From Benincasa hispida (lineage: Eukaryota; Streptophyta; Magnoliopsida; Cucurbitales; Cucurbitaceae), in contig NC_052355.1 of the NCBI RefSeq assembly GCF_009727055.1, forward strand, positions 4,408,210 to 4,472,209: a stretch of 64,000 nucleotides of DNA. The letters are read 5' to 3'. The notes beneath the pieces are model-generated. The model was not told the origin of the DNA. It worked only from the letters and a program-made list of their open reading frames with translations, and did no database searches. The translations under genes were made by a program, and so were the position numbers. This document shows, in pieces, positions 13,025 to 24,059 of the stretch. The stretch's first letter is position 1. Each line of letters opens with the position of its first letter.

Positions 13025-13253
13025 GGCGGTATTCGCCGCGGAACAACAAGAAATGATCCCTTCACTACCTTCGCGCGCTTCTCCTTTGGGTTATAAATTC
13101 TTTCTACCATTTTACCGCTTTTTTTCTTTATCTTTTAGGAAAAAAAAAAAATTACAAGCAATGAGTAGTACTTTTTTTTAGGAAAAAACCGTGAAAAGAA
13201 TTACAGAGCCATCATGGGCAAATCAACGTCGAAAAACAGCAACGCGAGTTAGA
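13025..13253 (-). promoter_or_regulatory. Upstream region of the MBD4-like gene
   Basis: About 230 bp lie between the gene's start codon and the left terminal repeat of the MULE. Any 5' UTR and core promoter of the gene must be here or extend into the transposon end. A TTTATAA-like box occurs on the minus strand at about 13092-13098, some 70 bp from the ATG; that is a weak candidate only. Confidence 0.35.
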
Positions 13254-13367
13254 AAAATTATCGGGTTAATTAGATTTTTGGGTGCTTTTTAAATTTAATT
13301 AGAGAAGAAGGGGTGATTTGAAGTTATTCGGGAGAAATGGGACGATTTTTTATCCCCATTCGAATGC
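13254..13367 (+). repeat. Left terminal inverted repeat of the MULE
   Basis: Aligns by eye to the reverse complement of 22377-22490 over its full length with small gaps: shared blocks are 'gatttttggg-tgctttttaa', 'ggggtgatttgaagtta' and 'cgattttttntccccat' then 'cgaatgc'. I estimate roughly 80 percent identity. Confidence 0.8.
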
Positions 13368-14805
13368 TTTTTTTCGTGCATTAAAAAATTCACACTTGAC
13401 GCGAGTTAGAATACGTCTGTTAGACCCCAATTACATCTTCTTCCACCTCATTCTGCCTTAAAACAATTGTCTTCCCCTTCATTTTTTCATCTTCACCCAG
13501 ACCGAATTCATCTTCCCTTTTATTACCGAATTTTCATTTCATCTTCACCCAAAAGAAAATTTCATCTTCCTTTACAGACAACAAACACCCGAAAATTCCA
13601 TTCATTTCTTCCACATTCTTCCTTTATTTTTAAATACCGATCATTTTCTGCCTTCATTTCCACCTTCATATTATTAATTTGTTTCAGTGTAGTATTTTAT
13701 TTGGTAAGTTCATATATTTTTATTATTTAACAAAAAATTAAGTTTTTTTATAATCTTTACTAATTTTTTTAATGTTTATTTTGTTTACCGTGGATATTAT
13801 ATTGAAGAAAAGTTATACAAACCATTATTCAAAGTTTTTTTTTTTTGTAAGGTGTAATATTTTTCTTTAATAAGTTGATATATTTTTTTATAGTGAGTTA
13901 ATTGCTTTTGTATTGATTCTCATAATTTTTTTTTATATTGGTTTAATTTCATAGATTATCATAAGAGAGAATTACATGTGATTAACATTGTGTTATATAT
14001 GTTCGGGTTAAGTATTAAAAATATTTTATTAGAATTCCAAATGATTCTAGATTTTTTAATAACATAATAGGGTATTATTTTTGTTTATATTAAAATGATT
14101 AGCATATTTAAAGAAAAATTTTACATTTGAATTCATTAATAGGGTATTGTTTTTGTTTATATTGAAAATTTTTCTCCATACTTTTAGTAATCTTTAATTC
14201 ACATCAAATTTTTAAAAATAAAAAAAATATCTTTAATTCATGCTCAAAGAAAATTTAACGAAATCTAAAAATAGGTATTTATGTTCCTAATAGAAAAAAA
14301 TAAATCTTTTTAAATATAAAATTTATATTTAAATATTTTTTCATTTTGCCAAAATTTTAAAATTTATTAGTAGTTTTAAATGTAAAATTAAGAATATGTT
14401 TCTGATGGAAAAAATAGTGATATTCCTTTATTTTGTGGAGAAAAGAAAAAAAAAAAACTAAAACGAATTAAAGAAAGAAAATGAAATCTAAAAATAGACA
14501 TTTAAATAAAAATTTAAAGTTAATAGTCAAAGATAATTAGACAAAAAGGTAATTTACAAAAGAAAAATTTTAGACAAAGGTAAGATAATTAAACAAAAAG
14601 ACACTTTTAAAACTAGATAAATAAGATATTATTTTTATTTATATTGAAATGATTAGCTTTGAAAAAGAAAAATTTTACATTTGAAATCATTAATAATTTA
14701 TTTTTCTCTTATTTTTTAGCACCATACGTAATAGAAAATAATAGAAATCACATTTTCCATATCTTTTAGCATCCCATGTAAAATGACAGATTTTTTTTAC
14801 ATGGG
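13368..14805. other. MULE 5' subterminal region
   Basis: AT-rich sequence between the left terminal repeat and the transposase start. The 13-bp text ACGCGAGTTAGAA occurs at 13242-13254 and again at 13399-13411, bracketing the terminal repeat. It probably contains the transposase promoter and 5' UTR introns; no other gene was seen. The short ORF at 13467-13730 is pyrimidine-rich low-complexity sequence. Confidence 0.45.
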
Positions 14806-16914
14806 ATGCTAAAAGAGATAGAATATAATAGGCAACCATCTCTTCGTATAAACATGCATCGTCAAGTTGACTTCAACACATTAATCGATGGATTATGTGA
14901 TGCATTATCCATAAATAGAGATGATGGGGTAGAGGTAATATTTAGATATGGTAGTTATGTAGCGGGATCTACTTTCTATATCCCCATCTCATTACGAAAT
15001 GAGGCTGATATATGGTTCATGATGAGAAACGCTCCATACCCTCCAAAAGAAGTTGAAACTACTATTGAGTTGGAAAATCATGATGTGGAGGATGAGTACT
15101 GTGATCCAACTATTGCCACAATCGACGAAGAAGTTGAAATAGACGATGATGATATCGATCTAGATCAACTACTTGGTCAATTTTATGGCGTTCATGAAGT
15201 TCCCGAAACATTTACTGAGGTAGACCTGAACGAGATGAATATTGAACCCGATTCGACAACGGGGGAAGACAGTAATATGGGGTTTGATTCACTGCTTAAG
15301 GGGATGATATTCAATTCCAAATTGGATTTAGAAAATGTAGTAAAAAACTATTCAATCATTCGACATCAAAATTTTGAAGTCATTGAGTCGAAGAATACAA
15401 CATGGGATGTTAGGTGTAAAAGATATGGCAATGGGTACACGTGGAGACTTCGCGCTGTTCTGTAAAAAAACACGGTAAATTTGAAATTATCCAATATAAT
15501 GGCCCGCATTCCTCTGTGTGTATGCAAGACTGAGTTAGGATCACAATCAATTAGACTCAGATCTAATTGCATCTAAGGTAAGCAACATAGCGGAAAAAAA
15601 AATCCATTAGTTGACATCAAAACATTACAAGATATTATCTTGAAAAAGTATGGTTATTCCGTTAGTTATTGGAAAGTGTAGGGCGGAAGAAGAAAGGCAA
15701 TTGTGAAGATATTCAGAGATTGGATCGAATAGTACAATTTGCTGCCTAAATGGATGAATATCTTACAAATCACAAATCCCGGTACAGTCGTCTATTGAAG
15801 GCTAAATGAGGTGGATTGTGATGAAAGGATTGTAATGTTCAATAGCGTGTTATGGTCGTTTGAACTTGTTATTGAGGGTTTGAACATTGCAGGCTGCTAC
15901 TTCAAATTGACGGAACCCATTTGTATGGGAAGTATGAAGGAACATTGTTAATAGCTACCTCAGTCGATGCAAATGGTCACGTCTATCCAGTTGCATATAC
16001 TATTATACCGGAGGAAAGTGCTGACTCATAGGGCTGGTTTTTGAGAAATTTATGGGATCATGTGGTGCATAGAATGGAGGGAATGTGTCTAATTTCAGAT
16101 AAACACAAAGGCATTATATCTGCCGTTAGAAACCCTATTAACGGTTAGGTTGGAGTACACCACAGATTTTGCTTGCGACATGTGGCGAGTAATTTTAACG
16201 ATAAGTATAAAAATAGTCTATTGAAGAGTTTGGTGTTTAGTGCAGGATCAAAATTTCAAGTTCAGAAGTTTAATGACTGTATGGCCGAACTTCAAACAAC
16301 AAATCCTAATTGCTTATGATATTTTGCTTCCATAGATCCTAAGCAGTGGATACAGTCACGTGATGATGGTCATCGTTATGGATGGCTAACCACGAATATG
16401 GCCGAAATTACAAATGTTGTTTTGAAAGGAGCTAGAAAGCTACCCATTACTGCACTAGTCCAAGCAACATTTTATCGAACTATTGCTTATTTCGCTGCTC
16501 GTCGTGTAGAAATAGAGATTGCTCTTGAATCAGGAGAGTGTTTCACAAGGTAAATTATTCACATCTTAGTTACCCACATTTTTATAATGACTGTAGAGGT
16601 ATTTTAAGTAATTGTCATATTTGTCATAGGTATGTGATAAAAAAAATAACTTTGGGAACAATGTGCAACTAAACATTTTGTCAACATATTTGACCATCGA
16701 ACAGGGTTGTGTGACGTCACCACCACAATCAACCCAATAACATTAAAGGGTGGAACCACACACTGAATAAAATTAAATGAAAAAACATGCACATGCAATA
16801 AGTGGCAAAGTTTTGGAATCCCCTGTTCTCACGCTATGGCTGCGTGTAAGACCATTGGGGTAGACTACTTTTACTACATTGAAGATTATTACAAAATTCC
16901 CACTTATATGACAT

Positions 16915-16919
16915 GTTAT
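16915..16919. repeat. 5-bp target duplication GTTAT (left)
   Basis: Identical to 18594-18598 and directly flanking the solo LTR; 5 bp is the size made by plant LTR-retrotransposon integrases. Confidence 0.85.
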
Positions 16920-18593
16920 TGATAATGGGCAGAAATGCACGTTATTACAGTGCTAAGTTATTAAACAATACAAGTTTGCGTTGATAAAATATATAAGATT
17001 GCGTCCAAAAAGCATTAAGTTTGTAACATTGCAGTCGAATGCGTTCATCACATAGAAATAGTTAACTTTTGTATTTTTGTACAGAATATGCGTTGACGCA
17101 AAGCGTAAAATACGATCATAAGAAAGCAACGGTCGAGCGCAGTACCACAAGGCTTTGCGGTGATTTGTGCTCGCAAACATCTGCTCAAGAAGGATTGCCG
17201 CATAGAGTCGGCGCAACTTGGTGGGCACATCTGGATGAAAAGCATAATTAATCATAATGGGACAGAAAGCTGATGACGGTCGAGTCCGAATTAAGTTGAA
17301 AAGCCGCTAACGAACTACTGTAGCAAGTACATTCAACTTTTCAGTGACAAATATTCGATGCATCAGACAGAGAATTAATGCTATCCCATCAGTGCAATCA
17401 TGAGAGAGAAGATGCCTTTCACCCTAAAGCTCTATAAATATTGAGGGCAACCTTCAGTAAAGGAGTTCAGATAGTTAGAGAATTTTCCCTTAGATAGAAT
17501 AACCTTGTTCTTAGATTTTCTTTTATTTAAGGTGGAAGCGAGAGAAGCGAGATTGTGCCGATAGATCGTTTCGGTGAACTTAGAAGAGTGCCGGAAGTGT
17601 CGAGATCAGAGAGAAGGCCATCTCCTGCGGAAGTAGGAATATCTTTTGAACAGAATAGAGTTGACAGTGTAAAAGCCTTGGGAAGCAAGGGATTGCTACT
17701 AGGCTCTCTATTCTTATCTTCCATTGTCATTTTGTACTTAAACTTATCTATAGAAATGGAATTTATTTCTCTATATCTGTTCACTCTCTGTTTATTACGC
17801 ATAAGTAGTTAAATCTGTCGAATGTGTTGAGAAGCACTTAGCTAGTATAACTGGGGATTTTCATTCTATGCTCATCTTGTATTATGTATGCATAATTCGT
17901 CCATTAGAGATACTCGGGAGGGTAGTCTAAGGGCAGAATCTAGGCTTGAAAAAGTCAGGTTAGAATCTAGGCTCAGGAGAGTCAGATTAGAACGCATAAT
18001 CAAGAGATAGAAGCTTAGAAATAAGCACTGTTTGCTATTAATGCATCGCATGCATCCTAGAGATAGGATATGATTGTGTGCGGTCACCTTGTCTTTGTGT
18101 GCGTCTTGCATCATCGAATAGGAAAAGAGTAGAGACTTAGGAATAAGCTCTATGGACATTATTGCATTCAACACATGGGTTCTAGTACTAGGAGCACCGT
18201 ATTTTCATTGGAAAATGATTTGTTGTCACAAAAGTGTAGCATGATCACAGAGTTTGACGTATTCCTGGGAAACGCTAGATAAAGACCTTCTCAACCCGTT
18301 CCTCCGCATACTCAGTGTATCTACCGCATAATCGATCTTTTCTCAAATCCGTCGCATACATTTATTTTATACCGCAAACAAAAACCCAAACAACTATTTG
18401 ATTTACTGGTTATCGCAAGGTCTTCTTGAAAATTATCACCGCATATCATTTCCCTAGTCCCTGAGTTCGACCCTGGACTTACCAGGAAACTTAGTGGAAT
18501 TTATACTTGGATTCTGCTGAGAAAACTTATTGTTCAATGCATTTTTATCACCACATTCCTTTCCATAATTTCATCACATAAAACAACGCATCC
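16920..18593 (+). mobile_element. Solo Athila-type LTR inside the transposase
   Basis: A 1,674-bp LTR starting TGATAATGGGCAG and ending GCATCC (consensus end GCATCA, judging from the reversed copy at 48563-50254), flanked by GTTAT on both sides. No primer site, internal region or second LTR is present, so it is a solo LTR left by LTR-LTR recombination. It is closely related to the 3' LTR at 48563-50254, sharing for example the TATA region, the 'ctgagttcgacc' block near 18461 and the termini. Confidence 0.9.
17431..17441 (+). promoter_or_regulatory. TATA box of the solo LTR
   Basis: CTCTATAAATATTG is a canonical plant TATA element preceded by a conserved 'accctaaagc' block. The same arrangement appears reversed at 49727-49745 in the related LTR. 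Confidence 0.6.
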
Positions 18594-18598
18594 GTTAT
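18594..18598. repeat. 5-bp target duplication GTTAT (right)
   Basis: Matches 16915-16919; the transposase reading frame resumes here with Y-L-P-Q-F. Confidence 0.85.
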
Positions 18599-19035
18599 TT
18601 ACCCCAATTTGAGCCCATCCCCGATAAAAAATGTTGGTCTGATCCTAACTTCCCCACTATTTATCCGGACAAATCACGAGTTAGGAAAGTTGGCAAACCG
18701 TGTACTTCTCGCAAGAAAAACGAGATGGATTGGAGGGAACGTTACAAGACACAGTGCACAATTTGCAGACAAGAATGGCATAATAGACGAAATTATCCCA
18801 ATCGAGCTCGTGATGCGACTTAGTTATTTGTTTTTAATTGTCCTTATTGATTGTAACTTCTTTTACTTATTTATTCTTTATTAATTGTCATTGTATTTAA
18901 TTGATTGTATTTATTGATTATATTTATACAATGAAGGGTGTATTCTTTATTAATTATCATTGTATTTATTGATTGTAATCACATTGATTTTTGCTAAATA
19001 TTTAAGTTAAATTTAATATTGTTTTTATGGGATCA

Positions 19036-21336
19036 GATGGACGAGGATGTTACCATAGGGCCATACGACGACTCGGTTTTGTACTTACAGCGTAGTCATA
19101 GATCCGAGGTTGTTTGGGAAGACAAGCATATCGATGTTATACATTGTTGGCAAAGAGAGGCTATTATTCGAAGGCACGAGAAACCAAACCCTTGTATATT
19201 GAACTATCTATGAGCTACAGGATTCTACGGAGTCTCTTGTATAAAATTTATACAACTAGATTGGCATCTGATAACGACATTAGTGGAAGATGGTAGCAGA
19301 AGACACACACTTTCCACATGTTGCATGGAGAATGTACAATTACATTTTAAGATGTAGCTATCCAATTTGGACTCCCAATTAATGGAAGACCATTGATCAG
19401 GTCACTAAATTATGACTAGGAATAACTTTGTGCCCTTCTTTTAGGCGTAACCACGAATGATGCCGTTCTTAAGGGAGGTCGTCTAAGCTTGCCATGGTTA
19501 GCCGATCAATTTAACAACTTCTCCCATTTACCAGATAATGCAGATGAAGAGGACTTGCAACGATATGCTCGAGCATATATTCTCACATTGATTGGAGGAT
19601 TGATATTTCTCGACAAATCCAATAGCAGAGTGCACCTAATGTATCTTCCTCTCTTGGTAGATTTTGATATTGTCGGGACTTACAGTTGGGGAACTGGATG
19701 TCTTGTATGGTTATATAGGCAACTATGCAAGGGTGTAGTTATAGATAGAAAAGACATGGCAAGCCCACTTCTATTGCTGTAGACTATGAAGCACAGATAC
19801 AGATACGGGTACATGATACGGATACGATCGGATAAGGCGATTCGTCAATTTCTAAAAAACTAAGATATAGATACGTCTAAGGATACATCATTTTTTCTAT
19901 ATATTTTTTATAATATATATATTTTTAAAAAATGAAGATACTGATACGCTGAAGATACATTTTTTTTTCTTTAAGAAAATGTAGGATATAGATAAATTTA
20001 GCATACAAGTTAATAATAATAGCACAAAATAAAATACAAACACTGACATATAATAATAAAAAAAAGCAACATCTAAGATGTTGAAGTACAATAGTTAATA
20101 AAATGCAATAGAAAAAATGACTCATATTACAAAGAAGAAGAAGAAGATTAGAGGGAGAAGTATGAAGATAAACGAAGAACTTCTTCATTGAATTGTTGAA
20201 GATATCCAAATGGTTTATATTTTGGTGAACTTTGTGGGGATTCAAATGTGAAGATGGAGATTATATAATTCTAGTCTAGGGTTTAGTTCGTTATTTATTT
20301 ATTTATTTATTTTTAGTTTTGGACTTGAGTAATGAGCTTTTTGAATAGGTTGCCTAATTTTAGATTGGGAAAGATTAGATGAGTTACTTGTCTTTTTTCT
20401 TTAAAAAAAGTATGCATAGAAATAGATACGTCAAATGGCGTGTCAGATACGTATCTGTAAAGTATCTGAAAATATAGATACGTCAAATTGCATGTCAGAT
20501 ACGCATCTGGAAAGTATCTGGAAGTATCGATATCCGATACGTGTCTGATATTGATTCTTTGCCTCAATGAAGTATCTGTGCTTCATAGGCTGCAAATTTG
20601 GGCATGGGATCAATTTCCTCTTCTAGCGCCTCGACGACTCCATCGATACAAGAACAACTTAGGTGACAGGCCACTTACAGTACGGTAAGCATATTACCTC
20701 ATTATTGTTATGTTCATTATGAAATACTAATAGTTAAAATTCATTTTGTGATTGTTGTAGATGGAATGACAACTATTCTGTAATTAGAGCACCAACGCAT
20801 GTTCTAATACAGTATAGACACATACTAGATACGCATATCCCTAACCAGGTAATATTTTATTCATTCATATATCATATATTCATAATGTTTCAATCTTCTG
20901 GCTCATTCATATTTTGACACATATGCATGCAAATTATTTGGGAGCCATATAATCATCTTATCCAACTATTGCCGCCATACTGTCTCGATGGTAATGGGTT
21001 ATGGACATCCAGATGTCCACTCATATGCTTCTTCGTTGTGGAGTGGCATCATCCAGATTGTGTGATGCGTCAATTGGGATGTTGCAACAAATTCCTCAAC
21101 CTTGCAACACAAACGCCCGACTTCATTCACACGATCTAAGGGGTAGGCATGAGCGAGACTTGATTGCATATTTGGCTCCTCAAATTTCAATCTGGGAAAA
21201 TCGTCAGAGTTTGGTTATTAATGGACCTTCTATTAACAGCGGTGTAGGTACTAAGCCTGGATATATTGAATGGTATTCTACTATGAGCAGGCGGCACATA
21301 ACTAAAGTAGGAGCATTCTATCACTTGTTGGTATGA
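19036..21336 (+). pseudogene. Plant mobile domain (PMD) protein carried by the MULE, broken
   Basis: The first segment (19036-19213) matches the N-terminus usual for PMD proteins annotated as 'serine/threonine-protein phosphatase 7 long form homologs'. After a frameshift, 19213-19330 encodes ATGFYGV and LDWHLITTLVED, PMD core motifs. 19480-19780 gives PWLADQFNNF, DLQRYARAYILTLIGG and DIVGTYSWGTGCLVWLYRQLC. The frame is broken by an 805-bp transposon at 19784-20588, then continues LQIWAWDQFPLLAPRR. Intron-like GTAA and TAG boundaries occur near 20683 and 20759. Late parts (21137-21336) encode EWYSTMSRRHITKVGAFYH-type text. Stops at 19211, 19417 and others show decay. PMD proteins act in plant gene and transposon silencing when host-encoded; transposon-borne copies are known. 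What this one did for the element is unknown. Confidence 0.82.
19784..20588. mobile_element. 805-bp inverted-repeat DNA transposon in the PMD gene
   Basis: The ends are a perfect 17-bp inverted repeat: CTATGAAGCACAGATAC at 19784-19800 and its complement at 20572-20588. The flanks GCTGTAGA (19776-19783) and GCTGCAAA (20589-20596) match at 6 of 8 positions, the two differences being transitions, consistent with a decayed 8-bp target duplication. Removing the element plus one flank gives an open PMD frame (LLLLQIWAWD). Subterminal GATACG/GTATCTG motifs are repeated at both ends. There is no transposase inside, so it is non-autonomous. An 8-bp duplication suggests hAT; a Mutator relative is also possible. 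Confidence 0.8.
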
Positions 21337-21339
21337 GTT

Positions 21340-22302
21340 TATTGTTTACTAGGATTGTTTGATTTTATTTCTTCAGTGCACACCAAAATAAATTTTAAAG
21401 TCATTAACTTATTATTCAATTCTTTTTCAGGCCGAGCTTCCGAATTTGCCATTATCTGCTCAAAGAGCCTTGTGTAGACTTAGCTCTATATATCGAGTGT
21501 GATATTTCGATGGTGATGTTCCAATGGAAGAACAAGGTGAACCAGCAAGACATCAAGATGTTCCTATTCGACTTAATGTTCGGAATGAATATCCAACAAC
21601 GCCACTTGATCATTTTACACATACTTCTATGATGTCCTCTCCCTCAACATTTGAATTTTTTCCAACAACCCTCAGTACACTAAGTATGGAAGAAGAACAA
21701 ACTTCACATGTCCATTTAGATGTCCATGATCAGTATGTAACATATCTAGACAACGTAGTGAGGGTATACACTTTACAGAGGAAAGTCAACCATCAAGTGT
21801 AAGAGGGTGTGGTGATCGTGGACACTATGTGACTCAACATGATCGATCTAGGCATAATAGAGTATCTTCTTCCAGTCATGAATAAAGAACATTGTACATA
21901 TAATTAAATTTATTAATGAAATTCAATCATGAAAATACACTTACAGTCTACAACACATCCTAAAGAACCTTGAATATTATTTACAATAGTCCAAAGTTAT
22001 TATCTATATTTTTGCATAAGTTTCTAACAACTTTAAACAAAAACAATAATTTGAAATTAAAAATTAATACTGAGTATATCAAATCAATTGTAGAAATTTC
22101 TTAATCTCAAAATAACATTATTGTTTATACTGTTAAAAAACTAGTAATATTACTATCAAAATAAAAAACGAGATTAGTGAGATAGTTAATTTTAAGTAAT
22201 AATGATTTAGAATTAAATAAATGGAATATTATTAACTGTAAAAAAAATATAAGTAATGAAAGAGTTGGGTTTCAGATTATTATTATTTTTTTTTTTTAAG
22301 AT
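21340..22302. other. MULE 3' region, tail of PMD gene and AT-rich sequence
   Basis: 21430-21900 contains the decayed C-terminal end of the PMD gene (a 92-codon ORF at 21524-21802 is probably its low-complexity tail). After 21900 the sequence is AT-rich without coding potential up to the hairpins beside the right terminal repeat. Confidence 0.45.
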
Positions 22303-22386
22303 TGCGTCTCTTCAAGAGACGCATTTAGTCGGAGAAAAAATAATAAAATAATCCGAAATGCGTCTCTCGAAGAGACGCATTCGGAT
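22303..22386. repeat. Two hairpins sharing a GCGTCTCT arm
   Basis: 22303-22323 is a near-perfect palindrome with 10-bp arms TGCGTCTCTT and a single central base. 22351-22386 is a second hairpin with about 16-bp arms ATCCGAA(A)TGCGTCTCT around a 3-base loop. They lie at the inner border of the MULE right terminal repeat. The left end has a decayed equivalent, 'cgaatgc...gcatt', at 13361-13382. Confidence 0.8.
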
Positions 22387-22490
22387 GGGGACAAAAAATC
22401 GACCCCTTTCCCCTAATTAACTTCAAATCACCCCTTTTCCCTAATTAAACTTAAAAAGCACCCCAAAAATCTAACCAACCTAAAATTATC
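22377..22490 (-). repeat. Right terminal inverted repeat of the MULE
   Basis: Reverse complement aligns with 13254-13367 (see the left repeat). Confidence 0.8.
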
Positions 22491-24059
22491 CCACCAATAA
22501 TGAGACTCATCCTTCTTTACAGCCTATGGTGCTATACCATCAAACATCAAATTTTGAGTACATCTAATATAACAAAATTAGATTATTTGCTACGCTTTCA
22601 ATGATAGAATATCTTCCACCACCAATTTCACCATGGATAAAACATCTTCCTTGCCTGTCAACAATCGTACTGCTGTCACATTGCTTGATTCCACCACCAA
22701 AGGCAACTACATAGCCGCACACACTGCCCGAACCTTAATAAACAACATATCAAACGATTCTCATATAGGCTTCCCTCCTGCAATAATAATTGCACTTCCT
22801 TTGGTCTCGAAGCACCTAACCGATACCCCCTTACATTTTAATGCATCCCAAGAGGCATCACAAGACAAGGCAAGCCACTGATTAGAGGGACAACTCCACC
22901 CAACCTACTATGTCACTCGACAACCCACCTGTCACTAAAGATCGACGCCCCATGAGCACCCCTGTCTCTAATACCCGAATCGAGGCAATTAGGATCAGCA
23001 ACGAACCCTCCTCACTTTTGAACACCAAACGATTGTAGGTCTCCCAGATGTGTTACCTTTTTTACCCTCAATCTAGAATTAATTAATTAATATTTTGATG
23101 ATAATAAATCTGCTTTTTTTTTTTATCGAAAATTTGAGTTTTTGAACTATCTATTACATAAGCTCGAAACAACGATCTCAAATGCAATTTAAATAACTCA
23201 ATTCAAAGTTCAAATGAATAAGATATGACCGAAACAAGCTTAACAAGAAAATTCTTAGTTGATGAAGTGACAAAATTTTTCTCATCAAAGTGGACTAATT
23301 GAAAGATGCCACTTGGAGCAATGGAGAAGTAATACATGGTGGGCTTTTGATTTTTGGGTTGGTTTTAAAAAGAAAATGAATTTAAAAAGAAAAATGAATT
23401 TAATATATTTTATGTTTATGTCTAATGGCTAGTTTTGGACACATGGTGAACTTTTATCTTTTGTTGGGTTTTAAAAAAAATAATTTTCTCCAAGCTCTTA
23501 AATTTTTCTTTTCATTTTATTCCTGAGAGATTTATTGTATTTTGAGGATTTATTTGTTGAGTGCTCAAATTTGTAAATCTACTCTTTAAGAGAGTTTTTT
23601 TCATCTTGTTATTCATTTCTAAATCTATTCTAAAGGGTTACTCTTGAATCCATAACAAGAGTGTTGTAACATTTTGATCATTAACCATGGAAAGGATCGG
23701 GTTTGTTCTTGCGCTCGAAAAAAGAACATTGTAGCGGTTCAACTCTAAGCAGTGGAAAGAGTCAAGTTCATATTGACATACCCAAGAGGAGTTTGGGAGG
23801 TGGATGTAGGTCGGGTTGTGTCGAACCACTATAAATTTACCGATGTCAATTTCTCTATCATTTTCTATTTAATTTTACAATTAATTTGTTAATATATTTC
23901 ATTGCATAGAATTAGTTGCTACAATTTTTTCTTGAACTTGTTGATGCCAATTTATTGATCTTTTTGAAGTAAATGTATTTGCATAAAATTCTTGTTTAAA
24001 TTACTTGTTAACAAAAAGTTTGTTAATTTGTTTAATTGAACCTATTCCATTAATTTTAA
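22491..24059. other. Spacer without recognised gene
   Basis: No convincing coding region. An 82-codon ORF at 22633-22881 has no recognised motif and no context. The section 23040-23960 is AT-rich and has the look of an old LTR (U5-like text with '-aagagagtttttttcatcttg-' near 23586), but I cannot show two ends or a primer site. Confidence 0.4.

Larger units (their letters stand above)
14806..18823 (+). pseudogene. mudrA-type MULE transposase, broken
   Basis: The first ORF (14806-15465) has an acidic linker, then the MuDR N-terminal DNA-binding-like domain (FDSLLKGMIFNSKLDLENVV near 15280-15340 and a W-R-C-K motif). After a frameshift and stops, 15890-16550 encodes the MULE transposase core with LQIDGTHLYGKYEG (first catalytic Asp) and LISDKHKGI (second). 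A SWIM zinc finger core, GIPCSHAMAAC, is at about 16815-16850. The frame is then split by a solo LTR and resumes at 18599 with a C-terminal zinc knuckle, CTICRQEWHNRRNYP, whose last Cys is changed to Tyr. Removing the LTR and one target duplication restores the frame. Internal stops near 16027, 16146 and 16316 make it a pseudogene. Family role: cut-and-paste transposition in the nucleus. Confidence 0.9.
13254..22490 (+). mobile_element. Mutator-like element (MULE) with transposase and PMD gene
   Basis: Bounded by about 112-bp inverted repeats (13254-13367 and 22377-22490), it holds a mudrA-type transposase pseudogene (14806-18823) and a plant-mobile-domain pseudogene (19036-21336) in the same orientation. 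Total 9.2 kb includes two younger insertions (16920-18593 and 19784-20588), so the original was about 6.7 kb. I could not define a clean 9-bp target duplication. Both genes have stops, so the element is not autonomous now. Confidence 0.8.

Noticed and set aside
13467..13730. An 87-codon ORF near the MULE end
   Set aside because: Pyrimidine-rich low-complexity text (Phe, Ser, His, Ile) within the 5' part of the transposon; more likely untranslated.
22633..22881. An 82-codon ORF
   Set aside because: Begins with ATG and is fairly ordinary in composition, but has no motif, no splice partner and no homologue I recognise; left in the spacer.
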